Part shown: positions 11,085-22,430 of the stretch, in pieces
Position numbering within the stretch: position 1 is the first letter of the stretch
Layout: each line of letters begins with the position of its first letter
Source of the DNA: Acholoe squamosa
Taxonomy: Eukaryota > Annelida > Polychaeta > Phyllodocida > Polynoidae
DNA: 64,000 nt
Assembly (NCBI GenBank): GCA_949317995.1
Contig: OX439046.1
Location: 36,182,002 to 36,246,001 of the forward strand
Reading direction: 5' to 3'
Notes under the pieces: model-generated
Seen by the model: the letters and a program-made list of their open reading frames with translations, nothing else
The model's database searches: none
Told to the model about the DNA's origin: nothing
Program-made: the position numbers and the translations under genes

Positions 11085-11310
11085 TTGGATTATAATGAAG
11101 TATATCCTGTACAGGTTTATTCTGTCAGTTTGTGCTGCCACCTGCACTATAATTCTGTAACCATAGATAGACAGGAGTTTCACCTACCTGTTGATTGTAG
11201 AAAATACATACATACATTGAAGTCTGAACACAGATCTTTCTGTCAGATGGTGCTGCCATCTTATGTTAATTTCGTGTCACCACAGATAGAAAAGGGTTTC
11301 ACTTATTAAT
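11085..11310 (-). repeat. Reverse-oriented satellite and TGGCAGCACC blocks
   Basis: Two half-repeats carry CTGTCAGTTTGTGCTGCC or CTGTCAGATGGTGCTGCC, then AACCATAGATAGACAGG or CACCACAGATAGAAAAGG, then GTTTCACCTACCTG or GTTTCACTTATTAA. These are reverse complements of motifs at 9541-10520 and close the inverted arrangement. Confidence 0.6.
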
Positions 11311-12180
11311 GGCTGGATGCCACTCATCAGTGTGTCTTGTCAATATCCCTGCATCAGTTATATTCCTGGTGATCATATTTTCTGCTTTTATCAGTAGTGT
11401 CATCATACATAGTCTGATGAATTCAACCAGTGGAACTGAATACATCCAGAAAAGAAAGGCCAGCTCCTTAATCTATACAACCTAGCCTCTTATCTATTAC
11501 ATAACCTATTGATAGTCTTATCATGGCAGTGTTTCAATTTCCTCCTCTCCTCCCCTTGATACAAGAATATCATCTAGGGGTACCTCAGAGGGGAGATAAA
11601 TCTCAGAAGGGAGATCATCTTGGGCTTTATGCCAATGGTGGTCTCCATGGTGAACAACAGCTGAAGGCGATGAATGGTTGCGCAATCCTTTAAGGTAATG
11701 GTAGGTTTCTTATGTGTTCCGTTAAATATATTCAATGAATACAAAGGCAAATATCCCCTGTCTGATTACACACCATGTGATATGGGGGATAGATTAACCT
11801 AATTGAATCATCACCGGCTGCTGTAAATGCATGCAGCTTGCTGTGTTGTCTGTATTATGGTCTTGAAAACAAAACACATGCATACGGAAAATGGATATAT
11901 TGTCTTTAGATATGATACAGCATTATCGTGAGAAGTGATAGTTTATTTTCCATGCAGGCCAGAGGGATAGGGAGAAATAAAAGTTGTGTGCAATTAAAAT
12001 TATACCGGATGGTAAATTGCCTTCCCTAGAGCCACTCCTCTTAATAACCTTATATACTCGGCAAGTAGGCATTACGTTATCTGAAATATACATAGGCAGC
12101 TAAATAATGGATACAGATTTACCATAATGATACTGTTCGTGTCATGTACTTAAATTCCATCCATCCCATTTAAAATTTAG
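11311..12180. other. No gene seen
   Basis: AT-rich sequence without long frames, inverted repeats or tandem repeats that I can support. Confidence 0.5.
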
Positions 12181-12299
12181 AATGGCAACATTAGGACGGA
12201 AGGTCATAGCATTCATGAAGCACCGAAACAAAGAGGGTATAGAGAGACAGGCAGGCAGAGACGCAGTAATCCACACAATGAACTATGACCCTGCCACAA

Positions 12300-12360
12300 C
12301 AAAGAATGATGTCAGGATGATGGAGAATGATGTCAGAATGATGGAGAATGATGTCAGGAG
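12300..12360 (+). repeat. 21-bp tandem repeat, about three units
   Basis: The unit AATGATGTCAGGATGATGGAG is repeated about 2.7 times and encodes a seven-residue repeat (NDVRMME) inside a 93-codon frame (12182-12463). Part of the frame's C-terminal region is a MITE end (12419-12446), so the frame is unlikely to be a gene, although its N-terminal half has a charged, protein-like composition. Confidence 0.6.
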
Positions 12361-12418
12361 GGCAGGTGCTAATGCAGAGTATGTTACCTACTTAAGGATC
12401 TGTGTCATGTATAGTCAG

Positions 12419-12494
12419 TTTTCCCCTATGTGCAACACCCTCCTGGTGTCTTGGAGCTTATGATGTAGGGAACGGACCAGAGGGTGCTTGCTCA
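12419..12494. mobile_element. Degraded ends of the CAGGAGGGTGTTGCTCC MITE family
   Basis: 12433-12446 reads CAACACCCTCCTGG, the right end of the MITE family seen intact at 12933-13307. 12477-12494 reads CCAGAGGGTGCTTGCTC, close to its left end. They may be remnants of one or two decayed copies. Confidence 0.45.
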
Positions 12495-12530
12495 GGGCAG
12501 AACTAATGGACCATGTTCAGTGGTGTTAAG

Positions 12531-12532
<2 letters not shown>

Positions 12533-12592
<60 letters not shown>
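12533..12592. repeat. (TA)30 microsatellite inside a short palindrome
   Basis: An uninterrupted TA repeat flanked by AGGG on the left and CCCT on the right. The whole block, about 68 bases, is therefore self-complementary. Confidence 0.95.
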
Positions 12593-12594
<2 letters not shown>

Positions 12595-12932
12595 CTGCAA
12601 AGTCTATACTAGCCAGAGGAGATTACACCAAAGTATATTTTGTTTGAAAATGGAACATAGACCTATATAAGTTATTTGCATTGCCTGGAAGTCTAAAGGC
12701 CATTAATAGTCTGAAATGCAAAATGTAGGTTATAGTTCTCATTATATTCCTATATTTCATTACATTAATTTTCTAATCATCACCATACACAGATATGGAA
12801 ACCATACATACTCCATCTTCTGCATAGTATGGTACTATCTATTTTGGTTCTGAAATCATAGCATACCTATTAGTGCTAAATCTGGAATTTATTATATCTC
12901 TCTAGCCTTTTTGCTACATTTACCCCACGGTC

Positions 12933-13307
12933 CAGGAGGGTGTTGCTTCTATGGGAAAAGGCATTACTGGCTAAGAAGTGCCTCTTCTGCAGAACTGGCT
13001 TTCCATGTAGTGATAACTTTTCATGTGTGTTACTCACAAGTGGTCATGCTAATACGGTACTACAAAGGGCGATTTGAGTAGGTACCTAGTCAGGAGATGT
13101 CAGTCAGTATAGTATAGTGTAGAAAGTGTGACACAAGTTGGTACCTGATAGTGCACCTCTCTCTCTCTCTATTTTAATCAAGGCAGGTGACCTTTCAGAC
13201 TAATGTGGTGAGTGCAAGTTGAATAGTGAAGCAGAGCGTGACTTGTTTTGTAAAGAGGGCACATGTATACTGACAGCTCTATTTACCATAGGAGCAAAAC
13301 CCTCCTG
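12933..13307 (+). mobile_element. MITE family D, copy 1 (375 bp)
   Basis: The left end reads CAGGAGGGTGTTGCTTCTAT. The right end in reverse complement reads CAGGAGGGTTTTGCTCCTAT. The interior matches copies 2 and 3 in word order: a ~20-base CTCACAAGTGGTCATGC block, GAGTAGGTACCTAGT, GTCAGTCAGTATA, a second GGTACCTG, AAGGCAGGTGAC and GTGGTGAGTGCAAGT. There is no coding frame, so it is a non-autonomous DNA transposon. The ends start with CAGG, as in many hAT elements, but I could not see a clean 8-base duplication. Confidence 0.85.
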
Positions 13308-13589
13308 ATATCAACAGATAAAACATCCTGATAGAAAGTGCAATGCACTGCATGCATGTCTATAAACTCAATAGTGGCTGGCTGACATTGAAAGTTAATG
13401 GTAACCCAATGCATTGCCTCAAATATCTATATTGCATGCACATCTTGTAGCTGGAAACAGTATCCTCCCTCATAAAGTTTTTTTTGTATCTTTCAGGTGG
13501 AACCACTTAAATGAAGTTTCAGTTTTGAAATGGAGTTTGGAATGTGATTAGGGATAATAAACATTTTAGGTTGTATGTTCAGGATGTAA

Positions 13590-13712
13590 TTTCCAAAGGC
13601 ACTACGATTGCAAAAAAAAACACCTCTGACTGCAAGGTGTCAATGCTATTCGAATGGGAATTTTGGTATGACTTGGAGGGTGCAGTCATAGTTTGTTAAG
13701 AAATGACCACCT
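13590..13712. mobile_element. Truncated copy of the CATTTCTTAA/CACTACGA MITE
   Basis: It contains GGCACTACGATTGC near 13599 and ends AGTCATAGTTTGTTAAGAAATG. The reverse complement of that end gives CATTTCTTAA as in the intact unit at 3344-3595. The left end is missing or too diverged to see. Confidence 0.5.
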
Positions 13713-14013
13713 TCTAACCAATATGCATATAGCGATTACTGTCGATGATGTGTGTGTGCAGCCATGATGGCCCTGAGGGTACGAATCTACCTGTGATACA
13801 TAACCCGATAGAATGATACACCTCTAATAACCTGCCCTTTCAGATATATTCTTTATGTGCAAATGCCATGAAACGAGAATATTGAAATCAGATTTAGATT
13901 ATTTAGAAATGTTGTGAAATTCTCTGGTAAAGTCTAAGACCACCTCATTTTCATGATGGCATCTTTTAGTAGATCTCATATTAAATAGGAGGATTACGAC
14001 ATAGTTTATATCA

Positions 14014-14379
14014 CTGGAGGTTGTTGCTCCTATAGTAAAAAGGAGAGCTGGCTAAAAATGCCCTGATTCCCAGTCCTTTCTTTTCATGTAGCTATAACTT
14101 GTCTCTTTTGTTGCTCACAATTGGTCATTCAAGTACGGTGCTAAAAAAGGGGGATTTGAGTAGGTACCTAGTTGGGAAAAGTCAGTCAGTATAATAAACT
14201 ATGGCGCATGTGACATGAGTAGGTACCTGGTAGTGCAGCTTTCTCTATTTTAAACAAGGCAGGTGACTTTTCAGACGAATGTGGTGAGTGCAAGTACTTA
14301 GGTGAAGCAGTGCACGACTTGTTTAGAAAAGAGGGCACATACTCACAGCTCTTTTTACAATAGGAGCAACACCCTCCTG
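14014..14379 (+). mobile_element. MITE family D, copy 2 (366 bp)
   Basis: Same orientation as copy 1 and only 0.7 kb downstream. The left end is CTGGAGGTTGTTGCTCCTAT and the right end in reverse complement is CAGGAGGGTGTTGCTCCTAT. The internal words are in the same order as in copy 1 (GGGATTTGAGTAGGTACC, GTCAGTCAGTATAATA, TAGGTACCTGGTAGTGCAGC, AAGGCAGGTGACTTTTCAG). The minus-strand 71-codon frame (14186-14401) lies within it and is not a gene. Confidence 0.85.
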
Positions 14380-14417
14380 TTGTTATAAGGACAGGCTGCA
14401 TGCTTCTGTGAAGGAAC

Positions 14418-14927
14418 TAGTCACAATCCTCGTCCCAAAGTTGTCAGAGACATTTCACAGAGATTTTTTTTCACAGAGATTCCTTGTACTTTTGTATACC
14501 ACCATGATTGGTAAGACATATTTATGAATGTATGAGGCATAAGGATATCATAACACAGTCAACAAAATATTCAACTTTTAACAACGTTACTTAGATCCGA
14601 TTAACAGCAACTCCCCCTGTAGACTCGAATAATAGCCAATCCACTGTAAAGCTGGGTCGCTGGGATGACAGTGTAGGTTGCTTAACCTCGTTAATGTCTT
14701 TCCATAAGTGACTGCAACAATATTGTTTTTTTTTGGTACATGCCAACTACGTGCAGTGTAGTGATACATAAACTGTAGTGCAGGGTCTGACTGATAAGCG
14801 CCTACAATCAACAAGTGAAGTCTAACTCCTGCTTTAAATGCTTATGTAGGCTACTTTTGGTTTTATAGCCTCCTGCAGGCGAATATCAGCAACACATCTA
14901 GAACTTTATGGACGAGGATTGTTGTCA
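14418..14927. mobile_element. Probable TIR element with CACAATCCTCGTCC ends
   Basis: Left GTCACAATCCTCGTCC then AAAGTT. The right end in reverse complement is GTGACAACAATCCTCGTCC then ATAAAGTT. The arms are about 25 bases long and about 510 bases apart. A minus-strand frame of 75 codons (14587-14814) lies inside and has two similar SDPALQ phrases, but nothing that looks like a transposase. Only one copy was seen, so family status is inferred. Confidence 0.5.
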
Positions 14928-14994
14928 CTACAATAAACAATACAAGGAATACGTGGTGTGGATACCCTACCTACAGTGGGCATCTATTATATTG

Positions 14995-15964
14995 TATACT
15001 GAAAAAAGTCTTCCTGACAAAGTGACATGTATACCCATGTCAACTTGATTTGACACAGAGAACACACGTCATTGGGACAAGTGCACATATGTCACCATGA
15101 CAACTGTAGCACACAGTTATCCTCATATGATTTGACATGCTTTAAAATGCCATGTCATCTGTGAGTTGACTAGGGTCACAGCCATGTCGAAGGCACTTGA
15201 CATGTGATGGTTTGACATACATAATTGTTCTAGGATATTCCACTAGATGGGGCAAACAACCATTTTGGTACCAAGATTAATCACTACCAAGAAGTACTAC
15301 CAACACTTGAGACATTTGATGTGTCTGTGTTATTTTGTTTTCATGAAAAATAGATCACTAAGGTCTGTAAATACTATCAATGAATAGTAGTGAATTCTAT
15401 TTCATTGTTAAATTTGCATTTGTTATTGAATATCAAAATAGACACCCACCATCCTGAATACTTCAACTGGAGAGGTTAGACACCTTATGTGTGGGTCAGT
15501 GAAAATACCAAAGGACTGTATTCTAACCCACAATTTATAATCTCAGTATCTACAGTACAGGGAGACATATGGCATTGCCATGCACCTTCATGCCCTTGTC
15601 TTATGGACTGCATAGAGGTCCTCAGTCAAGTAGAAGTTCTGTAGATAGGAAAAAGTGCCTTAGTTTTGCAGGCCTGTGGGACTATGATATCCCCTGCCTT
15701 CTATTATAGGCCTGCCTTGATTGAACCATTGGTACATAGTTATTCACTGCTCTTGACCCTTAATTGTCTCACAGTATTACCTAGCACTCAGGTGAATGGA
15801 TCAGAAATATGTGACGTGTCTTCATTACGCATGTCAAGTGGAGTTGAAGAACCAAATATAAGAGAGTCAACCTCATTCGACATGCCTTCATACATGTCAT
15901 GTGGGAGACAAATTGTGACCTGTGCAGTATGTGTCAAAGCGATCAGTGTCCTTCTCTCTGTGTA
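14995..15964. mobile_element. TACACTG-type element with TGACATG subterminal motifs
   Basis: The left end is TATACTGAAAAAAGTC and the right end in reverse complement is TACACAGAGAGAAGGAC, a degenerate TIR. TGACATG/CATGTCA occurs about eleven times, in two clusters near the ends (15018-15220 and 15825-15905), leaving the middle free. This is the same plan as the elements at 177, 6851, 19803 and 31689, but with its own motif. The internal 99-codon frame (15666-15965) runs through the right cluster and is not convincing. Confidence 0.65.
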
Positions 15965-18900
15965 GCAATAAAGCCCGATAGCTACGTGTAGTGGAATACT
16001 AAATGCTTTATTAACTAACTATAAGAAGCGTCATTTCAAAACATTCCTAGTTGGTTTACATTGATTGCGATGTAATCTTTATGACTACGTTGTTTGATGT
16101 TAACATCAGATAAAGAAAATGATTTAGATTCATCCCTGGATGTTAAACCGTTAGTTGATGGAGGAGACTGGCGTGTATTGTACTTTTAGTCGGATCAAGT
16201 GACATGTAATTCAGACCTGCCATCTGCCTTCAGATGAAACGACACACTATATTTGCATTTCAATTCTTTTATATACACATCGGCTATTCATACCTTTAAT
16301 GGTAATACACACCTGCATATTTAGTTTTATTGTCTCAGGCATGTCATATATTATATGTATGTATTGTATATTCAGGTTCTATGTAAATGTAATACAAGTT
16401 GTAATGTAGAAAAATGGTACTGCCCAATGACAGGACGTTTTAATCCCGTGGTCTCCAACTCAGCTGTTGAATCAATATATTCATTCGGGTCAAATTGTAT
16501 CTCAACACATAACATACAACTTCTGTTTTTAACGGTCATCATGTCTGAACGGGGGATCTATGCCTTTTCCTTTTCACCAACCTTGAACACTGATGCATGA
16601 GCAAATTGAATGTCAATTTGAAGGCATAGGAAATGAAAAGAGGGCTTAAAGATGGAAAAAATCAGAAAAGATAATTGTCAATCATGACGAAATAATATAG
16701 GGTCAGGATCTTCAAGATGTATAATTAAACCACAAACTACCCAGCAGTTCCTCTCTACATATATAGGCCTATAGCTTTTCGTATCCCGCACCCATTGGTT
16801 GGCAGAGAGCACATGCTGGCATCTATGGCGACGTTATCCAGCTTAATACCAATATATTGGCAGGCTCCTACCCTTGCCACTATAGACCCAGCACGTGTTA
16901 TTGTTGCTCTTTAATCTTCCCTCACCATACCACAACTATTCTACCGACAAAACACCTATACAGTATACCTTGTTTTGCCACCAGTGGATGCTGAAGGCGT
17001 GGTGATTTGTACAATAAATATGGCCGAGGCTGTGTTAATGTATTAGTTTGTGGACACCCTCAAGCAGTCAAGAGTAGATAATAGACTACCATCAGGGAGA
17101 TCTAATTACTAAAATAGACGGTTCTGACTCCACCAGGAGGGACTTTCTCAAGTGCTTTCCTCCGCTGCCAAGAGTACTTGTGTCTGCAACTGTAATTCCA
17201 GTAAACTATGAACATCCCTCACCCGCCTCAAAGCTCACGAATAATGGATCCATTAGGTGCCAAGGGACCACACTAGGTATCACTAGGGTTCTTGTCTTTA
17301 CTAGTTCCACTAGAGCTTGGAGCATGTAATCTTGGTTTTTACGTTTCCTCAATGTATAAAACCTCCATCATCACATAATAGACGGCTCTTGGAGTAAAGG
17401 CAATGTCCTGTGCATGATGTCATGGACTCATGACCTCATTTCCCCATATATAGACAGAGGTGGGATTACGTGACCAGTCCGGTAATATCACCTGCCTATA
17501 GCTAATCTGTTTAGGGCAAAGGGGAATTCAATACATATTGACTGTTCTTAGTTTTTGATTATCCAGAGGGGAAACAAAAGGATCATCTTGGTTACAAGGA
17601 TGAATTTTGGGATATAATATTTATTGAGCCAATTAGTATTCAGCCCATGTTTACAACTTCATGGGGTTCAGTTTCTGAATCAAGCCGTCTTAATACCTCC
17701 TCTATTTGAGAGGTTACAATTAAAAGACACGTCCCATACACCCTTCTTTGTCCGGCGGGCGCTGACTCTTACCTGACGGGAGAGTCAGGCTTCCTGCATA
17801 GGGCTCATTTGTCAGGTGGCTGGAATTGTAGGACATAATTTTTTTATGTCTATTTCCTCTTAAAGATGCCTTCCTAAGACATGATTGTTGCCATTTTGTG
17901 AGAAACCTTTAATACGGGGGCCCAGATTATTTGGTTCTCGCAAATCTGTTAGCCTTCATATCAAGTTTAGCTGCCACGGTCGGCCATGTTGGATGTGGTT
18001 TCAGGTCTCACAACAGCGGTGTTATTCATGAAATAATGTTATTCATGAGAATCTGCTTGGAGAGTGGAGATTGACTTCCTGTCTGGCAGAAAATGCACCT
18101 GCTGATAGCTACCCGTTGCAACCCACACGGCATGTGCCAAATCTTGGAAAAGGGTACGATCTAAACGTTTCCAACAAAAGATGCTCTTCCAACTCACAGA
18201 CAGCAAAACTAAGGTGGTACTCTTGTCAATATCATAAGCTGATTGTTGGGGATTTATTTCTGTCAAATGTTATTCTTAGAAACTTGCCGTTGCTAGAGCA
18301 CCTGAAAGTTTTAGGTATGCCAGTCCCAGCGCCTCAGTCCTTAACTGAGTCGCACCCAGTGACTAACCCTTCTCGGCGCCTCATTCCCCCTGGGTGACAG
18401 CAGAGTCGATATAGGCTTAAATGATTATGCATTTATTATAACTAGGGCTCAATCAGAAGTTCGTTTGGAAAATCGTGTATATGATCTCCTAGGAAATGGG
18501 TCTCGTCATTTGAGATTATTGATCTAGTCTCATCATGCAGAATTGTGGCGTGCACTCAAAAGGCTGCACATTGGATAGAGTGGTTAGGCAAAAGTTATAT
18601 GACAGAAAAAAAGATCAAATGCAATCAGTCAGGTTGGCAGAGGAGACGAGAAGAAACATGCAACAGACCAAATCACACTGAAAACCCGGGAAGGTGACTT
18701 CAGGTCCTCAGATTGACAATACCTGAATCTACAGCTTTAGGTACTCAAAATGATATCTTACCGTTGTCATTCTGACTACCTAAGTTGTCAAAATGATGAC
18801 TTTATATTGTTAGCATGGAAACTTTGCTTTTCAGTATGACTATTTTTAGGTTGTCCTTGGGCATTGACCACACTCAACTCGTCTTTATTGGCGAGTTTTA

Positions 18901-19802
18901 GGCAGCAGCAGGTTTTCTGTGATGAACATATATGTTATCTCTGTAAGGAGCCAGAGCCGGAGCCAGAGCAGTTTGAAAACTGAAATTGAGTGATTCCCCT
19001 TTCCCTTGTGCTTAGTACCTTCTCAAGGTGTCACTAGCTATACTATACTATCTATAGTATAGCTAGAGAGACCTTTCATGAATGGCTACTCGGTATGCAT
19101 GGGATAATTAGCTGATGCCGAAGGCATTGAATAATGATGTGTTGTGGCAGACTCTATACAGTTCCTTTAAGTTCTGTCATTATTTACCTCTTGGAGTTGA
19201 GATGGAAAGTGTGATTTATAATGGCAGCTGTTGTTACCAAAGCACTGTTAGTATAATGAGTACAGATAGCAAGGGGATGTAACCATTTTCATCCTCAGGC
19301 CAGCACAACCATGCAGCCCTTACCTGATGCAGAGGCAATGGCCGGAGTGGGCCAGACTCCAAACTTGTACATGACAGTTGTGGTGTAAGCGGACTAGGAC
19401 TGAGACTGAGATGTGTCTGGCAATATCCAAACATTGTTTGATATTGACATTTGCACATCTGGGGGATTTGACTCTTTCATGTTGGATATCAATAGCAGAA
19501 CAAAAGAAAACAGTGCCATCCGCTGCTTTAGGAGCCCTGTCCCATTATGTATTTATAAAGTTCTCTGGCAATAATAATTATCTAGGATGTACAGGCTGTT
19601 GTATTGACTCCGATGTTGTATATATACATGTTAGATGCACATCACATAGGACTTTCTTGCCCATTGCCAGCGTCTAGACGCCTTTTTATGAGCCTCTAGT
19701 CTTTGTAAATCTATAGCTCACAATTTTACACAAGAGCCACTAATAACAAGCTTTGTCTTGTCAAATTTGCATATTAAATTTGCCTGAAACACGAGATGGT
19801 TT
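15965..19802. other. No gene seen in ~3.8 kb
   Basis: Several frames of 71-108 codons (for example 18071-18397 plus and 18039-18266 minus, which overlap each other) have no recognisable domain and mutually exclusive phases. Short local features are a palindrome AGCTATACTATACTATC around 19033-19070 and a small repeat AGCCAGAGCCGGAGCCAG near 18951. This could be intronic or intergenic host DNA. Confidence 0.45.
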
Positions 19803-20696
19803 CACACAAAAAAACGTACCTAAGGAAACTTAGTCAAAGTGACTTATTATTCTTAATTAGTACTTATGACTAACAAATGACCAAGGAAGTCTAATTTTTC
19901 TTAGTCACATTGACTACCCAAATGAGTTTCACTCTCCGAGCATAATCTTGAACAGGGTATCTGCTGGGAGTTTCAGGCAAGCAGTTATCTTGGTCACTTC
20001 CACTAAGAGATCTTAGTCACTTTGACCAAGATCTGTTAGGAAATTTGACTAATGGTAGACACATGGTGTTGCCTTTACACACCAGATGGGAGTGTGGCTT
20101 GAAACAGGATTTTTCTGGTGGGTGTGTACCATAAATAGTTCGATGGATGTTAAAATTATGATGATTTTCTGGAATGACATATATTTGAGCTTTCAAATTT
20201 CACTTTACACTTGGTAAAATGTACCAAATTGGTTGACGCCTTGTCAAATGAGATAGGAAGTCAGACAGAAACACCTATCCTATGGTAATCTAGATAAATA
20301 TAATGTCCACATGTGAATTTGCTTCCTTGGCAAACTCAGAGTAACTTGGCTCAGGGGTTCTAAATAAATATGATGTTAGGTATTTCAAATACTTCCTGAA
20401 TTAGGAGACTCTGATCTGTGGGGTGTGGATCCTACATAGAGCTTAACACAATCTCCATTTGAATTGAATTAAAATTAGGTAGTGTACTGAGTCAAAACAA
20501 CCAACGAATCCTAGTTAAAATCAGGCAAGCCAAGGCAAATTGCCCACTTTGTCTAATGGTTAGTCATATTTGACTAAGAAAAACAGGGACATTTATACAT
20601 GGCTTTTTGACTAACTATTGCTAAAAAGTTAGTCGAAAGTTAGACGGTTCAACTCATATTTGACTAACACTTGGAACTTTTTTTCTATGTTGCAGG
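19803..20696. mobile_element. TIR element with TTAGTCA subterminal motifs
   Basis: The left end is CACACAAAAAAACGTACC then TAAG. The right end in reverse complement is CAACATAGAAAAAAAGTTCC then AAG. TTAGTCA/TGACTAA and close variants occur about ten times in two clusters: 19829-20055 on the left and 20555-20680 on the right. The centre lacks the motif. There is no coding frame. Its layout matches the other subterminal-array elements, but the CACTG tip is not clear here. Confidence 0.6.
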
Positions 20697-20959
20697 TTCA
20701 GTTATGAAAGCACCCTGCAGGTGAAGCCAGATTGTGGTTCTAAACTACCTTATTATAGATTATTGCTTGCCAGAGCAAAACTATAAGGGTTAATTAGCAT
20801 AAATGTGAAAATGTAGAGATTAAGGTATAGATATCAGCAGAAAAGCTTTTAACTCTCTTGACAATGAATTCCACCTGCGTTGTCTCAGGACTGGGTACAG
20901 GGCAGGCAATGTGGATGGATCTCCCTAACATGTTTAAGCGGTTAATCTATTGGGTAGGA

Positions 20960-21153
20960 AGTGAGGTATGGTCTGAGCGGTCTAAATGATAACTTTGAAG
21001 AAAATTGATTTCTTTTTACTACAAAACTTCGGACATATACTTTACACTTGGCAGTTAGAGGATGCGCATTACAGGGTACTGCTGAAACCTCAACAGACAC
21101 CCACCCGTAGGTCAGTTTCTGCGGCAGAATGCAGCAGCCATATAGCATTCCAC
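20960..21153. other. No gene seen
   Basis: Overlapping frames on both strands (20942-21169 minus, 20986-21285 plus) contradict each other and show no domain. Confidence 0.4.
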
Positions 21154-21436
21154 CAGGAGGGTATCTCAAAAAGATTTGGAATTGATCCTGTCGGAGGTGA
21201 TAATTCCAAAATTGAACTCACTGACCTTCTGATGTGGATTCCCTCTTGTATTGTAAAGAGGGAGTCAGTTATAGGAGTGGTATAGGAGGGGTCCAGTCTC
21301 TTATTTTGCAACTCGACCTATTTCTGTGCAGTTCACTTGTAGCAGAAGTCAAGCAGGGTGAGAAATGTAGGAGAACTGCAGGATCAAATAGTTACGGTGA
21401 GAACTGGTTTCCCAATCTTATTGAGATACCCTCCAG
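21154..21436. mobile_element. 283-bp MITE with CAGGAGGGTATCTCAA ends
   Basis: The left end is CAGGAGGGTATCTCAAAAAG and the right end in reverse complement is CTGGAGGGTATCTCAATAAG. Just outside, ATAGCATTC on the left and ATAGCATGC on the right may be a 9-base target duplication. The outer eight bases of the TIR resemble MITE family D, so the two may share a transposase source. A 178-codon frame (21234-21770) starts inside and runs out of it. I do not recognise that protein. Confidence 0.65.
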
Positions 21437-21454
21437 GTCACATAGCATGCGAAT

Positions 21455-21615
21455 GTCAAAAGCGGTGCCAAAGTCTCGTTCCTGCTGCTTGTTCCTGAAA
21501 TGTACAGACACTTATGTAATATCAAGCTGGAAACTTTCTCACGCGAAAATTCAGATGGGCGGATCATGTCTGCAAAAACACATCCCCCAATTGGTCGCTA
21601 TACACATAAGGATAA
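21455..21615 (+). repeat. Dispersed repeat block, partner at 22310-22430
   Basis: Both copies contain TGCCAAAGTCTCG and, some 85-100 bases later in the first and fewer in the second, TCATGTCTGCA, then ACACATCC, then CCA. They are in direct orientation, diverged and about 0.8 kb apart, so probably fragments of one element family. Confidence 0.5.
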
Positions 21616-22069
21616 TAATGATAGGAGAAGCCATATTGTTAATCCACTCACGTTATGGAGATACTGTAGATAGGTCACGTGACGCACCACGTGGAGTTTC
21701 AGTAGGACATGTGACTGATGGGAGCAGGTCATGTGGGCTTCAGTCCACAATTAGCCAGAGGGGGATGTAGACTGGCAGTAGCTAAGATGAAGGATTACAG
21801 AGCCATGGTTTGTGTCAAATAGTCTATACATCAATGTAGTGTTGTGGGACTTGTCACATTGTAACACACACCGTGTGCTGAGTAAGTCCCTTTATGTCAT
21901 GGCAGATCCGATCGTTACTATAGAACAGAACTGGGCATGTTGTATTCAATGGGGGGCATGGAATACAATATGGTTGTATTCAATGGGTATCCGCCATCTT
22001 GGATTTTGAACAGACCTGAGCAGTTTTTCTTTATTTAAAAGCATTTAACCCTGTAGGCCATGACATAAA

Positions 22070-22223
22070 TGCAAATGTCCATGACCAGAGAATGAATTTC
22101 CATCTTATTCACCTCGGTGAGGCCTGTCCGCATTCAACTCTGCCTATAAGGCATCATTGAATACTGACAGCCTCACCTCGGTGAATACCATGCAAATTTA
22201 TTGCCTGGTCATGGACATTTGCA
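22070..22223. mobile_element. Palindromic MITE (154 bp) with TGCAAATGTCCATGACCAG ends
   Basis: The left arm TGCAAATGTCCATGACCAG is perfectly inverted at the right end, and the arms stay similar further in (TTATTCACCTCGGTGAGG against GTATTCACCGAGGTGAGG), giving ~55-base arms and a ~40-base loop. It can fold on itself over almost its whole length, as many MITEs do. Confidence 0.75.
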
Positions 22224-22309
22224 CATATATTATAGCAAGAAATCGGGTCACGTAGCGCATGACAGTTGGTGCCCGTCCTCAGGTTGAAATAAACATGCCA
22301 ATCACCATT

Positions 22310-22430
22310 CCCAGCCAATGCAGTGCCAAAGTCTCGGCGCAGATCACGGGCACCACTAGTTAGTTACTGGGTGGCGTCATGTCTGCATACACACATCCTC
22401 CAGATTAGTCAATATAAACGGGTGCACGTG
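22310..22430 (+). repeat. Dispersed repeat block, partner at 21455-21615
   Basis: See the partner. Shared words are GTGCCAAAGTCTCG and TCATGTCTGCATACACACAT (the partner has AAAAACACAT). Confidence 0.5.

Noticed and set aside
21234-21770. 178-codon plus-strand frame
   Set aside because: The longest frame outside the LINEs, but it starts inside a MITE, crosses dispersed repeat blocks and has no domain or composition typical of a protein. Kept only as a note.
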